Of a stretch of 64,000 nt of DNA, positions 1 to 11,740 are shown in pieces. Within the stretch, counting starts at the first letter, position 1. Each line of letters begins with the position of its first letter. A model generated the notes under the pieces. That model did no database searches and was not told where the DNA came from. It saw only the letters and a program-made list of their open reading frames with translations. Made by a program: the position numbers and the translations under genes. Source of the stretch: Beverwykella pulmonaria (lineage: Eukaryota > Ascomycota > Dothideomycetes > Pleosporales > Melanommataceae); NCBI GenBank assembly GCA_001599595.1, contig BCHH01000003.1:751403-815402 (forward strand). The letters are read 5' to 3'.

Positions 1-259
1 AGCGACGAAGGCTTGTGCTTTCTTGAGCGCATCTTCCCATCCACCAGCACCTGTGATGTTTGCTGCAACCTATAGTCAGTATATGGAGCTACAGGTCGAG
101 AAGCGGCAGCTGGAAGTACCGGGGCTCTCGGTAAGGTGAACATAAAGGTTGCTTACGCGAAGGATACACTGGTGGGCTCGACCCGTATTGCGAAAGCTTG
201 CTCTGCGCTACTGAAACAGTGGCGAACGTAAGCCATGCGAGTACTAAAGATTGCCGCAT
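1..259 (-). CDS. GH3 beta-glucosidase, N-terminal part (runs off the left edge)
   Basis: Partial gene; only the first two exons are inside the window. Exon 1 (259 down to 157) begins with an ATG and encodes a signal peptide (about residues 1-19, MRQSLVLAWLTFATVSVA) followed by QYGSSPPVYPS. A GTAAGC donor opens an intron (156-63), and exon 2 continues from 62 to the edge with NITGAGGWEDALKKAQAFVA. A secreted N-terminus reading YGSSPPVYPSPN, then a G-W-x-D-A-x-x-K-A segment just before the first catalytic-domain motif, is characteristic of fungal family 3 beta-glucosidases, which release glucose from cellobiose and aryl-glucosides outside the cell. The (beta/alpha)8 domain and catalytic Asp lie outside the window, so activity cannot be judged. 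Confidence 0.75.
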
Positions 260-3101
260 GTTTTAGACGTCAAAGCCGACCGACTTTTGAATTTCAATGC
301 ATTTCTGCTTGTTCTGTCTTCCTGGCCTTATATGCAAGCCTTGGAGAGTTCCTTCTGGTGAAAACTTTCCCTCATTACACCTAAGATCCGCACCGCATAT
401 GTCATGCATGTCTTGAAGCTGGTACTTGGTCCATTGTACTCTCTCGGGAACAGGTATCGTTTAGGCTAAGCTCCCCCACAGAAGTACTCCGGCAGATGTT
501 GCGGTCTTCCATCTCGAAAGGTTTTGCGGGATGCGTGATGGAAGAAGAGTAGTCTTGTACTCAACAGCGCTTATACTTCGGCGGTTCTTTGGTAGTGGCT
601 GAAATGGTGTTGTGATGGAGCGGACGGTAGGGCGCTCGGGATAGTGTTGAAAAAACGACAGGGGCAGAAGATTTATGCGGGGGTACAATGCGGGGGTACA
701 ATGCGGGGAAGTGTGAGAGTTTACCACAACAAGGGAACTAGCCAATATATTTACATCACGAGATACGGGTAAGGATACTCCGTATCTCGCTGAGCCTATC
801 GGTTCTTTTTTAGCTAACCTAAAACTTCAAGGTTCATGCAAAGAGGAGCAATCCAGGTAGTTAAAATGTTACTAGCATATCAATCAAGTAGCGCAAGCTG
901 AATGGAAAAGAAGATCAAGTTCGGCCGACAATGTGCCGCTAAATTTGACTAGGGAAACACTGCATCAGATAAGCTGCACTGGTACTGTAACCCTGAATCG
1001 TGCGCTCGGAGGTGGCGCAAGGTGGAAAGGCTGCAGAAGAGGATATGAGAACTCTAGTGTTGACATCACGGGCATACACCATAGCCGAGGCAGATGAAGC
1101 GAGTCAGATAAGTGATCTGGGTGATTGCAAATAGTGACTTGCACATTATAAATCAAGATCGTCTTCGGTCTTAATATGCTAGGTGTTGCGGGACCCTCTC
1201 AGTTGGCAACTTTTCTTTAAGTGAATCGATCATGGAAAGTTGCTGTCTTTGACACATATTTTAGGAGCTATATATAGCATATACACTAGATTACGCCGTT
1301 TCTCACTACCTTAGTAGTAAAGCTCTTCTAATTCAAATCAGTTCCATCTGAGAACAACTTCAGAACAAATTCATATAGCCTCACCATATCATGTGTTGAA
1401 GATTGAATGTCTTTAGCCCTTTTAGAACCAATAAAGGAATACCTTTCTCCTTTTTTATATCCAGTACTTCTTCTAACGGTTGCAACCGAATAAAAATAAG
1501 ATAGTAGAGACGCGTTGAAGTACCAGTACACTTCGGCGAACTAGCGGTGGGGTGTGTAACAGTTAAATATAGTTTGACTACCCACTAGCATAGAACTTAT
1601 CCCTGTCCTCTCTCCGACATCAGACCAACAAAAAGACTAAAGCAAACCAATACAGCGATAGAGAAACCTACAATCTGGTGATCGAGAAACTCAGCGCTGT
1701 GTTTCTCGAACAACCGCGACCGATACTGCTAACTCTCCTCCACGAGATTCTTCTCCGAACTGCAGAACAAGTCCTCAAAATAAACGGCCAATTGTCATTA
1801 AACTTTTGGTATCTTGCGCTCATATATCAAACGGTGTGTTCTTTCGAGAATCGCTGGTGACTAAGAGGCTTTTTCTATTACCCTCCTTTGTTCCCTCTAG
1901 ACACCAAATCTGTGAGGGTTTCCTGATGGGGGGACAATGATCATTTGGCGACTGCGTTCTTCTAGGAGGGGTCAAGTCAGAGTAGTTTATAATCCATCTG
2001 ACCTTGGATCAGCTAGCTACATCAGGACATGACTAAACCGTTAAATACGAACAGCCATAAGTGAGTCCGATTTCCTATCCATTGCAGTCAAACAACACTC
2101 CAAGCCCAAAGTTAGTTCCTAGACGTCTTCTACAGTATCAACATCTTCAGTCCAGACTTGGGCGCATTGTCGGATGCCAGATTTCAGGAGACGGATGTCA
2201 AGTTCTTTGAGAACGGACATCGTAATTTTGGGCCAAAATTTCTATCACCTTCTCTATAAAATTTCTCCACTAATTCATCAGAGAGAAATTTGAAATTACT
2301 TGGCCACCTTTCTGTACTTCAAAACCTGTGTATTATATCTGCGTGACCCGGCTGATGCTACTTCAAGCTTGGCGACCAGTCATGCAACAAGGCCGGGGAA
2401 TTTAGAAACCTGGTTTGAAGAGAAGCTCGTCCGCGTTCCACTCTTCAATGCCTTTCAGAGAGAATGTAAACGCCAGGGAGGCTACATCCACGAAATTGAC
2501 AGTCTCCTTGATAAAGAGGGTGAAGAGTCGCGTGAGATGAGAAAGTTTTGGATTGAAAGAACGCACCCCACACTGAAAGGATGCGGCCGTGTTATTTTCA
2601 CCTTTGATATGGCGCAAAAGATCGTTGACAAGGGCGAGGTTCACATGGGAAAGGGTAAGGATAGAAGCGAAAGACGTACGGCTCTGCCGAACGGAATTCC
2701 ATCTAAACCGAAAATGGACGTTCTTTAGTCACCGACTGGTGACCCTGAAGAGAATTCTGAGTCAAACTTGTCTTAGTTGAACAAAATTAACGAAAATTTA
2801 GACGACCTGGTTTGATGGGTTAAGCAGATAGGGATATTACAGTTCTTTGGAGTGGTCAATTTGCATATCCACGCATGAATCTGACTTGCATTAGTGACTA
2901 GACATAGTTCATTGGGCCTCAGAAGCTTCCCCCAACCATGGCACCTACGCCTCATATCAGTATCTCGTGTCATTAGAAAGACCAATATGACTCACCAAAT
3001 ATCGAAAAGACAACCCAAATGACTGTGATCTTCCCTAGCCTCGGAGGACAGTACCTGTACATCGTTAGCTCTCTTAAATTGACATATTTCATATATTAAA
3101 C
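260..3101. other. 2.8-kb stretch with no convincing gene
   Basis: AT-rich sequence with only short, overlapping reading frames. The best of them (plus strand, about 2300-2728, no ATG at its start) contains a readable stretch with LFNAFQRECKRQGGYIHEID and an acidic/basic C-terminus. I recognise no family, and the flanking sequence is interrupted by stops in that frame, so I treat it as at most a relic. The first few hundred bases are the promoter of the beta-glucosidase gene. Confidence 0.5.
675..708. repeat. Short tandem repeat, 13-bp unit, about 2.6 copies
   Basis: The unit ATGCGGGGGTACA occurs twice head to tail (675-687, 688-700) and is followed by the first eight bases of a third copy. 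It lies in non-coding sequence about 420 bp upstream of the beta-glucosidase start. No function is suggested. Confidence 0.7.
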
Positions 3102-6100
3102 CTACTGTTTATCCGACACCTTAACATACCCAACCCACCACACCCATTGCGCGATCCAACAACCCAACATTGCAGCAATTGTTCTAATCGAAATTTTTTT
3201 CAGCAAATCATTCTCGGTGTTCTTTTTACGTTCTTGCTCTATTTTCCTTTTCTTCTCTTGCTCTATCCAGAAACGGCTCAGTGTGTCGCATTCCGACCTG
3301 AGGAAAACAGAGGCCTTTTGGAGCATATCAACCAGCGAGAGGATTTTTTTGGGACAGTCAGCCGCATATTGTAATGTGTCGATGCTACAACTCAGCTCGT
3401 GTTGGGTTTCCTGAAGCAAGTGTCGCTGCTCGCGAAGCCGCTGGTACTGGCTAAGGGATCGGTTCTCGTGGTAATAATTGCTGAGTATCTGGAACTCCTC
3501 TGAGGAGGGCTTCCACAGACCAGGTGGTAACTGGAGTTTGTGTCTTTTGATGTTGGGGGACGATGCAGATAAGATGAAGGCGCAAATAAATCCCCACTCA
3601 TCATTCGGCTGGAGCTGTCTTTCATGGTGCTGGCTGATTTTTCCAATGAAATATGAGATCTCTGTTGCGGTTACGTTTGCTTTCCATATCTCGAAATTTG
3701 CAATGGCTTTGTCAAAAAATGCAATCTTAGAATTGATATCTACCAGCTTTCCCTGCGCAGAGCAGAGATCCGATAGCATTTCGTTGTAGATCGTCTCGAC
3801 ATCTGCTGGCGCAAAGACTTTATTGATCGTTAAATGGTCAAACGCGCGTATGGCCCCAAGTTGCGCCAACGGCGTTCCGTACCATACCGCGTACGCTTGT
3901 CGGATATCAGAGGATATTTGTGGGTCGATGTCGCCAACATGGTTAGACATCCTTTTAGCCTTTTCTGCCTGCTTCTTCAATCTTCGTTCTGCCTTCTCGG
4001 CAGCTCTCATGGACTTCATGTCGTCGACTATGTATACTTCAAGTCTTTCCCAATGACGACTCAAGGCTGCGAGGCTTGTTTGGTATTGTTGGAAGTCGTC
4101 AGATAGGTGCTGCTCAAGGTCTGGCCACTTGTCGACTAATCCTAAACTCATTAATGCCGTATGTGGGAAGATTGGCCGCACTATAAGCTGCATAGCGCGA
4201 TGTCCAGCGGTTTGAGAGTGCTTTCTTGCTTGCCGGTCAACTCCTTGAATAGCGAAGGCGATTGCTGAGATGAACTGACTCACGCCAAGAATAGACCAAA
4301 CGCATATTATGATTGCAATGATGATGATGCTCAGCCACATGACAGATCCAGTATACATGATCATTGCATCCCTCCCTTTTGGTGTCTTCAGGAGGCGACC
4401 TTTCATGTAGAACTTTTGACGGCGAGCGTAGTTGGTTGCCAGGCCCATATAGTATGCTCCAACGCTTTGGAGGATGATTTCCGCAATCAGAGTTGAAGAT
4501 GCGACTGAGAAGTAAATTTCATTGTACGCCTGAAAGGGAAGTAGGATCACGATCATCCAAGCTAGTCTTGGTCGAGTGCACCAGAGCAAAACGAGTTGTC
4601 CAACATCCACGTGTTCAAACCCTGGCGTTTTCTTGATAAGGGCCGCTGCAATAGCATTGCTCGAAACGTGCAACGCAGCTGAAAAAGGCCCCGTTAGTAG
4701 CCATAGGTTGGAATCGCGATGTCCACATCTGCCAAAACTAATCTTTTTCATTACATCGCGGCGCCCAAGAACGGGTGTAAGAACGGCCATTGCGGCGTTA
4801 ACTGCAGCAAAAGCTCCAAGTTTGCTAGATACCGAGGGGCAATGTCGTGCCCCGTTAGGGTTAGTGGCAGGAGCAATTTTCGCGTTGGTGGTCACTTGTT
4901 CTGATGAAATCTGGATACGCCAGTTCCATGGGAGAAGCTCACTATCTTGTACAAGAAGGAGATTGGTCCAATTGTCGGGAAGGCCGCTCCAGGAAGATAC
5001 TGGACTGCACGTGCTATTCATCCAGTTTAGATACTGTTCTCTCTCCCATGATAATTTGCAATCCGTTGTGCAAGTTTTGTCAAAGCTGACTTCAGTAAAG
5101 TTTGTTAGCAAACATATCTCTCGTCATGTCCTTGAGAAATTTTTTCAGGGATACTCTGGGAACTTACTAGATTGGCAGAAGCACCCAGGTTTGACACCGT
5201 AGGTAGTTGAATCACATGTATTTGATTTCGGGTCGACGTGGCACAATGTCTGCAAGCAATTCGTGACAGTATCGTTCAAAGTTGTCCCGCATGCGTTGGT
5301 GTTCGCGCATCCCGGCCATGTTGTGAAGTTCTTGGGTGCGCCGTACGATGTTGAATTCATTACAAGTAAACTATCTTTCCAACCGTTTGGAAGCCCGGGG
5401 AACTCGGCCACTTTCCCGCACACCTGGTCTAGCCATAAGTATAACGCAGAACGCTCAATATCATCTGGGGCACACTTTGATGAAAGATCCATCTCTTTGC
5501 AGAAGCAGGACGGAGATATGGTCCCCACAATGTTGTTACATGTAATGTCTTTACAACGCTCCGAAGTGCAGGATCCCATGACAGTACTGACATGCTGAGA
5601 ACAGTTCTGGTGCGTGGCAAGTGAAGGCGGAGCCGGCCAAGTTGTTTTCTCAACGTATATTAAATCAGGAATCGGAATGGAATCTTTCCAATTCTCCGGC
5701 CAGCCATAGGAGGATAGGGGGTCGCAGATGTGACTTGCCCAGAGGGCAAATCTTGCATAATAGGCATCTGAGCCGCAAGAAATGTAACGAGCAGGATATG
5801 GTGACTGGCAGAGCAGATTCAGGTCAAGGTAGATGCCGTTGTCGTACTTGGGATCGTAATGCTGGCTCCTCGTATACGAAGGCGAGTAGTTTTTTTCAGG
5901 ATCCTGGAATGTCCGAATCGAAGCGTCGGTTGCATTGTAGGTGCTGGGGCCCCATAGGAACCGGAAATCAGTGCAATTGGATTGAGATTGTGGGTTATAT
6001 TGAGGAAGATAGAAAGCAACACAGTATAATCCATCTGAACGACAGAATTTTTGGTTGTTGGAGCTGTCGGTCCAATTTCCAATCCACACAAGATTCGGAC

Positions 6101-6554
6101 TTGGGATCTCATTAAGCCAACCCGATGACAGCCCACTCCAGCCATGAACGACGCCGCAGGTTTGATTGAGCCAGATGAGATAGTTTGCCCGTAGGTATGG
6201 TGGAGAACAGCCCAAACAACCTTGGTCGTTCAGCTTGTCGGTACAAAAACAGCTCCTATCCACTAAAGTACCTGTTTCCATACAGAGCCCTAGAATACTC
6301 GAGATGCACTGTTCTGAAGAGCATGCACTCATTGTAGTTGACCCACGGTAAGGACAGTTTTCGATGGATGAGACTGACATGCATTCGGGCTCTGCTAAGA
6401 TGGAATTAGGCCAAGACCAGGTAGGAGCAGAGCGATTGCTAGCCTGGCGTATTTGGACTGATCTGGCGGGGGCCCTTCTATATCCTTCTGCGAGATGCGT
6501 GTTGGTCGTTAAGAGTACAACTAGAGCATCTATCAGCCATGCTAGGCGGGCCAT
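3102..6554 (-). CDS. Cysteine-rich, multi-pass cell-surface protein with four internal repeats
   Basis: Two exons (6554-5168 and 5089-3102; 78-nt intron with GTAAGT donor and TGCTAAC branch site) give 1124 residues. Residues 1-23 form a signal peptide. The next ~480 residues are rich in Cys, Trp and N-glycosylation sequons and contain four copies of a module of the form W-x(4)-C-x(5-7)-GLP-x2-W near residues 124-150, 268-294, 370-396 and 481-506 (the second copy is the weakest match). A membrane domain of several hydrophobic helices follows, then a charged coiled-coil-prone segment (RAAEKAERRLKKQAEKAKR) and a terminal hydrophobic helix. The layout suggests an exposed, disulfide-rich ectodomain with a membrane domain and a cytosolic tail. 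I do not recognise a named family; a wall sensor or receptor role would be a guess. Confidence 0.8.
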
Positions 6555-7619
6555 ACTTATCGCACGTTGTAACGATGCGATAGATTGGCAATTATGTCTA
6601 GATGTGAAACAAAATTCTATCTAGGCCTGACGTAGCCCTGCTTTAAGTGTCCGTAGTGGTCGGTTCGAGCGGATACAGTATAGTGACAAGATGGGAAAAT
6701 TGAACGAGGTAACTGGGCCCAGAGGTGCGGAGGGTGGGTTTTGTTTTAGGTGAGGCTTTAGCCTCAATCTCTCGTAGTGTTTTAATGTATCTGGTTGCTT
6801 TGCGCTTCTGCTCTAAGCTGGAATTTTCAAGCGAAAAGACCACTTTCTAGAACCTCTATTGGATAACATCAGCGAGACAATAAACACAGCCTCGATTTTG
6901 CGAGATGGCTTGGCATTGTCGCTTGCCGATATCAAGGTTAGTACAGCGGTGGGTCGCAGGGCTGTGAGTGTCTTGGGTAGAGAGCGGTGAAGTGGTCATG
7001 TATAGCACCTATATGGAGTGAGCGCGTGGCTTTACTAATGCATGTGCCAAAGAGAACTAGGGAAGGTCTAAGCGGTCGCCATTGTCTGCATGGTAGGAAT
7101 GGGGAACCCTTAACCCTAAAATTAGTGGTCGGGGAGCAAGGTGAACGAGGACTGAGACTTCCTGTTCTTTCACAAGTAAAGAAAGGAGAATAGAGAGCTC
7201 CCCGTAAGCGATGGTGATGAGAAGAGAATAGGTGGTGGAAAAAGATTGAGCGCTGCGCTGGGGGCTGGGGCTGAGGCGTAATTTGACACCCTCGATTAAA
7301 TACGCCATGACCGCCGACCTTGGAAAGTACCACTCTATTCTCTCCTAGAATCTTGTCCTCTCCCCCGTCTATGAACCCTGATGATACGAATCGTAGCATA
7401 CAGACTGATGATGAGACGTGACAGAAGCTCTCCGCGGACCATACCCGATGAGGCAGGTGGGATGAAACTCATGGTGTAGTGGGGCGGCACCTCGAGCTGC
7501 CACGACTTATTACGTTCTTTCACGTCACCTCTCCTCCGAAACATCGGGAAACCGAGAATAGACACCTAATCCCAACTTTTGGTCCTCAATTGGCCCTCTC
7601 AAGACCCAGAACCGCCGCA
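6555..7619. other. Divergent intergenic region
   Basis: About 1.06 kb between two genes that start in opposite directions, so it must hold both promoters. Reading frames on both strands overlap one another and none resembles a known protein. No tRNA, repeat or strong inverted repeat was seen. Confidence 0.5.
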
Positions 7620-8781
7620 ATGCCCATTGTCGATGTACACACGCACATCTACCCGCCCACCTACGTCGAGCTCCTCCGATCGCGGACCACTGTTCCCTAT
7701 GTGCGAACCTTCCCCGAAGCGCCCGACTCCTCGCGCCTGATTATCCTTCCCGGCGAAGATGACCCGTCCACGCCCTCGACCGCGCGCGGCCGCCCCATAG
7801 GGCCAGAATACTACGATATCGCGCAGAAGATCGCGTTCATGGACAGGCACAGGATAGACACCTCTGTCATATCTCTAGCGAATCCATGGCTGGATTTCCT
7901 GCCGGCGGAGGAGGCTGGTGAGGCGGCGAGAAGGATAAATGATGATGTAGATGGGCTGTGTGCGAAGTATCCAGGAAGGTTGTATGCGTTTGGGACGCTG
8001 CCGCTGAGCGCACCAGTAGATGAGGTGGTGAAAGAAATTGAGAAGTTGGCGGGGATGAAGCACATGCGTGGGGTTATTATGGGAACATCGGGCCTGGGCA
8101 ATGGCTTGGATGATAAGGCGCTGGATCCTATATTCGCGGCGTTGGAGAAGCATGAGACGCTCATCTTCCTGCATCCTCACTATGGTCTTCCCGCATCGGT
8201 ATATGGGCCACGCGCAAACGAGTACGGACATGTGCTACCTCTCGCACTGGGCTTTCCATTGGAGACAACGATCGCTGTATCGCGAATGCTTTTGAGCGGT
8301 GTGTGGGATCGCTTCACAAAGCTCAAGGTGCTGCTCGCTCACTCTGGTGGCACACTCCCTTTCCTGGCTGGAAGACTCGAAAGCTGTATCCAGCACGACG
8401 GGCATCTGAAGGAGCTAGGCAAGACCGAGGGGCGGAGAGATGTGTGGGACATCCTCAAGACGAACATCTACCTCGATGCTGTCATATATTCCGAAGTCGG
8501 ACTAACCGCTGCCATGAATGCATCGGGGGCTGATAGACTGATGTTCGGTAAGTGCTCTAAAAGAGGCCCAGAGAAGATAGCGCTGATTGTTACTAGGAAC
8601 GGATCACCCCTTCTTCCCACCTCTAGAGCCAGACGCGAAAGAATGGCATAGCGTCAACGCAAATTACGGCGCCATTTCCACAACTTTCAAGGACGACCAG
8701 ACAGCAGCGGAAGGTGTGCTGGGAAACAACGCAATTCGAATACTAAAGCTCGACCTGGAAACAAACGCACATCCTCAGTAG
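7620..8781 (+). CDS. Amidohydrolase-2 family decarboxylase (ACMSD-like)
   Basis: Two exons (7620-8547 and 8597-8781, 49-nt intron) encode 370 residues. The start is the ATG of MPIVDVHTHIYPP, which places the metal-binding H-x-H at residues 7 and 9 as in this family; frames open further upstream lack an ATG that fits better. Other metal-site and active-site segments visible are FLHPHYG, LLAHSGGTLPFLAGR and, across the intron, GTDHPFF with the conserved Asp. Relatives are zinc-dependent non-oxidative decarboxylases such as 2-amino-3-carboxymuconate-6-semialdehyde decarboxylase and gamma-resorcylate decarboxylase. The exact substrate cannot be read from the sequence. Likely cytosolic, with no targeting signal. 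Confidence 0.88.
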
Positions 8782-9184
8782 AATCACACTGCAATTCATA
8801 CGACGTACGACTCTCTTCTGAGACCATGTCACATGCCTGATTTCGTCTGAACCATTCCTACAACCTTATCGGAGTTTCGTGAATGTGGTCAGTGGAGGTT
8901 GACAGCATTGCCTCGTCCCGGCTAGAGGTTAGATCGTGGAAAGTCGAGGTTTGTGGGGGGAGCATGTCATGTGGAGGGGCTGGGGATGCGAAGGCCTATG
9001 ATACATGCTGTGCGTAGGTGATAGTGCCGATGGCGTAGCTAGAAAGGGAAGTCGAACTGGAATGAGATGCGAACATCTACCGGAGTTAAACATTACAATA
9101 CTACTGAATAAGTCCAGTGGTCTGGAGAGGAATCAGCATAGTCATACAATCGTAACGCAACACAACACAAGGCGGCCAGACCAC
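8782..9184. other. Convergent 3' intergenic region
   Basis: About 400 bp between the 3' ends of the decarboxylase and the calpain-like gene. It should hold both polyadenylation regions. No other feature was seen. Confidence 0.5.
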
Positions 9185-10633
9185 CTACAGCGGCGGCGGA
9201 TCCGCCCACTCAACCCCCGTCCCCAACAATGGCACCGTCTTTAGCTTCACCCTCACAAACCGACTAACCCCATCCTTACACTTCCCCCCACTACTCTCAT
9301 CCAAATTACACCCCCACGGATTCACCAAATCCACCTCCACATTATCAAATGTCACCAAATTCCCATCAATAAACTGCGTGGAACGAATGCCATAATAATG
9401 GTTCCCCACAATGGTAGCTTTACGACTGGTGCCGGATTCGAGGATTGTAAAGGATACTCCGCCTTTGTCGAGAGAGATGGTGCCTGCCTCCGTACTAATC
9501 TGCCCGTTGACTACTTTTCCAAGTCTCGGATCCGTAACAGGCGGCACACCCAGCACGCATGCCCTCCTCAAATTAACACACTTCACCAGGAATGCCGCCA
9601 TGCTCAGATCCATCCCGGGTTTGAGCCGCTCATATATCCTCCCCGTGCCACCCGTCAGCGCCTGCAGCACTGTAAACGCAGCTATACCATTTAGCCCTTT
9701 GTATCCCATCTCCGGACTGCGTCGTAAAGCGGGCCGCGCATCGATGAACTTGGCGAAAGCTTTTTCCAGGAACGGGATGAATACTATAGGCCGTCCGTTT
9801 TCGTAACCTGGGTTGAACGAGATGTAGTCGGCGCAGCTGGACGTGTCATCGAGAGGTTTGCGGGCGAGCCGGTCGTCGATTTCTACGCGGACTTGCTTGA
9901 GGGCCGGGATCGAAGGTATGTTGGTAATGAGACTCAACGTCACTGGCTCTAGGAAGTTTGCGCGCAATTCGGCGAGGGAGCGCAGTTCGAGTGAGGAGAG
10001 AATGACATCTTGTTGTCCGTTCGCAATAAGCGAAATGAGTGCGGCGCCAAACCCGCAGTCCCCGATTGCACCCTGTCGAACGTCGTCGATTGTTATTTTC
10101 TTGGTGGTGCGGAGGAAGTCAGCGAGGGGGAGGGACTCGGATGTCGCTTCTAGGTGGCGGCGATGTATGTAGTCGCAATTCTCTGATACGGAGGGAATTC
10201 GGGGTTGCGCGTTTTGGTCTGTAAGAAAGGTTGCGAAGTCATTATCTGTTAGCGAGAAGCTGCCGTTGGAAGGGTTCTTGAGGATTAAGGATGTGCTGTT
10301 GTTGGTGCCTAGGATGGTGGGGAGGACGGGCGGAGGAAGCTTTTGGAGCTCGGGGAGTGAGGCTGTTGTATTTGTGATGGTAGTATTTGTTACGGTAGCA
10401 TTTTTTACGGTAGAATTTCTGGGAGGAACAAGCGTGTTCCGTAAGAGGGGAATGCGTAGGAGGCCAAAGAGAGCTGTTACGACGCCGAACCCGAAGAAGA
10501 GGAAGATGCCGATAAAGAGGAGGCCACGACTTATATGGATGCCTGGGCGGCTGCGTTTTGGTGCCAGGGTGGTCGACGATAGAGTTTTGATTGAGTTTTC
10601 TTCGCTTTGAGCGAGGGGTTGGTATGGTGCCAT
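9185..10633 (-). CDS. Membrane-anchored calpain-like cysteine protease
   Basis: Single-exon gene of 482 residues. A basic N-terminus precedes one transmembrane helix (about residues 36-60) and then a Thr/Asn-rich stalk (NATVTNTTITNTT) with many sequons, so the catalytic part is probably lumenal or extracellular if the helix acts as a signal anchor. The protease domain shows the calpain (C2) triad in order: Q-G-x-I-G-D-C-x-F at 187-195 with Cys193, G-N-H-Y-Y with His412, and V-N-P-W-G with Asn438; the His-Asn spacing of 26 is close to calpain. The usual Trp after the catalytic Cys is Gly here. No calcium-binding EF hands or C2-like domain follow. Substrates are unknown. It is divergent from POL3 next door. 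Confidence 0.75.
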   Translation of the reverse strand: MAPYQPLAQSEENSIKTLSSTTLAPKRSRPGIHISRGLLFIGIFLFFGFGVVTALFGLLRIPLLRNTLVPPRNSTVKNATVTNTTITNTTASLPELQKLPPPVLPTILGTNNSTSLILKNPSNGSFSLTDNDFATFLTDQNAQPRIPSVSENCDYIHRRHLEATSESLPLADFLRTTKKITIDDVRQGAIGDCGFGAALISLIANGQQDVILSSLELRSLAELRANFLEPVTLSLITNIPSIPALKQVRVEIDDRLARKPLDDTSSCADYISFNPGYENGRPIVFIPFLEKAFAKFIDARPALRRSPEMGYKGLNGIAAFTVLQALTGGTGRIYERLKPGMDLSMAAFLVKCVNLRRACVLGVPPVTDPRLGKVVNGQISTEAGTISLDKGGVSFTILESGTSRKATIVGNHYYGIRSTQFIDGNLVTFDNVEVDLVNPWGCNLDESSGGKCKDGVSRFVRVKLKTVPLLGTGVEWADPPPL

Positions 10634-11076
10634 CCTGGCTCGCTCTTAACGACACTCGGGGCGATGGGAGAAGTGCCTTGAAATACAAAACTTTCGCTAG
10701 AACAGTCGCTTTATCTTTCTTCCTAAAATTATGCGTTTTTTTGTACTTGACGACAAAAGGAATTAAGAGCCAGAACACTGAAGAGCATTATAACGCAAAT
10801 GTGATATAAAATGGTACTAGACTGATCATGGTGTAGACATAGCCACAGTTGAGAGACTGAAGTTGCCGTGCCAAGGCAAAAGAAGACCTTGGCCAAGGGA
10901 GCTGAGGTTCTGCATAGAGCCTTAATCCATACAAGATGGGCCAAGGTCGCTACACCATCGGTTGTCCGCCTTCATTGGGTGCGAGGCGGAAGGCGTGTAC
11001 ACGGCGATGCGTTCTCTCGGCTCGTGTGGGCCGTATGCTCGTCGTTAACATCCGCCTCTGAAAACAGCACAGTTCT

Positions 11077-11106
11077 ATCTGTAGGTCAGTGATCTGTAGG
11101 TCAGTG
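11077..11106. repeat. 15-bp perfect tandem duplication
   Basis: ATCTGTAGGTCAGTG is present twice in direct succession (11077-11091 and 11092-11106) in the intergenic region upstream of POL3. Probably a replication-slippage duplication. Confidence 0.8.
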
Positions 11107-11591
11107 AAGCGAATGCACTAAGAAGGAACCAGTCGAGACGAGCTTGAGGCTCGTTGTGTCGTCCTAAAAGACTTTTGCGATGAATCTTGGAGCTTCCGAA
11201 CGACAATAGTACAGATGCTACCTTGTAACGAGTGCGGTTCTACAGTGAAACTTGGAGAGCAAAAGTGAGATGCGCAAGAAAGAGACACGAAAGTAGACAA
11301 GAAGGAAGAATAACTAGTATTGCGGGAATGCAATGGAATATACCAAGTTGTTATTCCAGCAGTAAACGTTATTCACAGAATGGATCTTGATCATTTTCTA
11401 GTCAGCGTAGTCACAATGTGTAGACAGAAAGGAATGTGCAGAGGGCAGAACGAAATTCGAAGCCTGCTGGTCAGAGTGTGTGTGAATGATGAGAGAGGTG
11501 AGGATTGGTTGGTTGGTCGAGCCTGAGTGATGGACGTGCTCGCGCGCGAACCACATGATGTTCCCGGGATAGCACGGGCCGCGTCGCGAGA

Positions 11592-11609
11592 AGGCGCGAC
11601 TTTCGCGTC
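11592..11609. promoter_or_regulatory. Candidate MBF/E2F-type site in the POL3 promoter
   Basis: AGGCGCGACTTTCGCGTC lies about 130-150 bp upstream of the POL3 ATG. It contains TTTCGCGTC (reverse GACGCGAAA), which combines the ACGCG core of MluI-type boxes with the CGCGAAA core of SCB/E2F-type sites. MBF-type factors drive G1/S expression of replication genes in yeasts, and DNA polymerase genes are classic targets, so the position makes sense. The assignment is by motif only. Confidence 0.4.
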
Positions 11610-11740
11610 GTTCAATTAAGGAACTCGCTGCTCTCCGCATCAACATTCCCATCTACGTCGCCCCTCTCTCCCGTCTCTCTCCGCTCTCTCATTCTAGAAC
11701 AAATCCCTTTGTGCATTCGGTGCCGCAATTGCCCTCCACT

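Larger units (their letters stand above)
10634..11740. other. Divergent promoter region between the calpain-like gene and POL3
   Basis: About 1.1 kb. Short frames only. It contains a 15-bp tandem duplication (11077-11106) and a GC-rich, CpG-rich segment from about 11540 to 11610 next to POL3, listed separately. Confidence 0.5.

Noticed and set aside
4576..5202. 208-codon plus-strand frame opposite the cysteine-rich surface protein
   Set aside because: Antisense shadow that crosses the real gene's intron and has no recognisable features.
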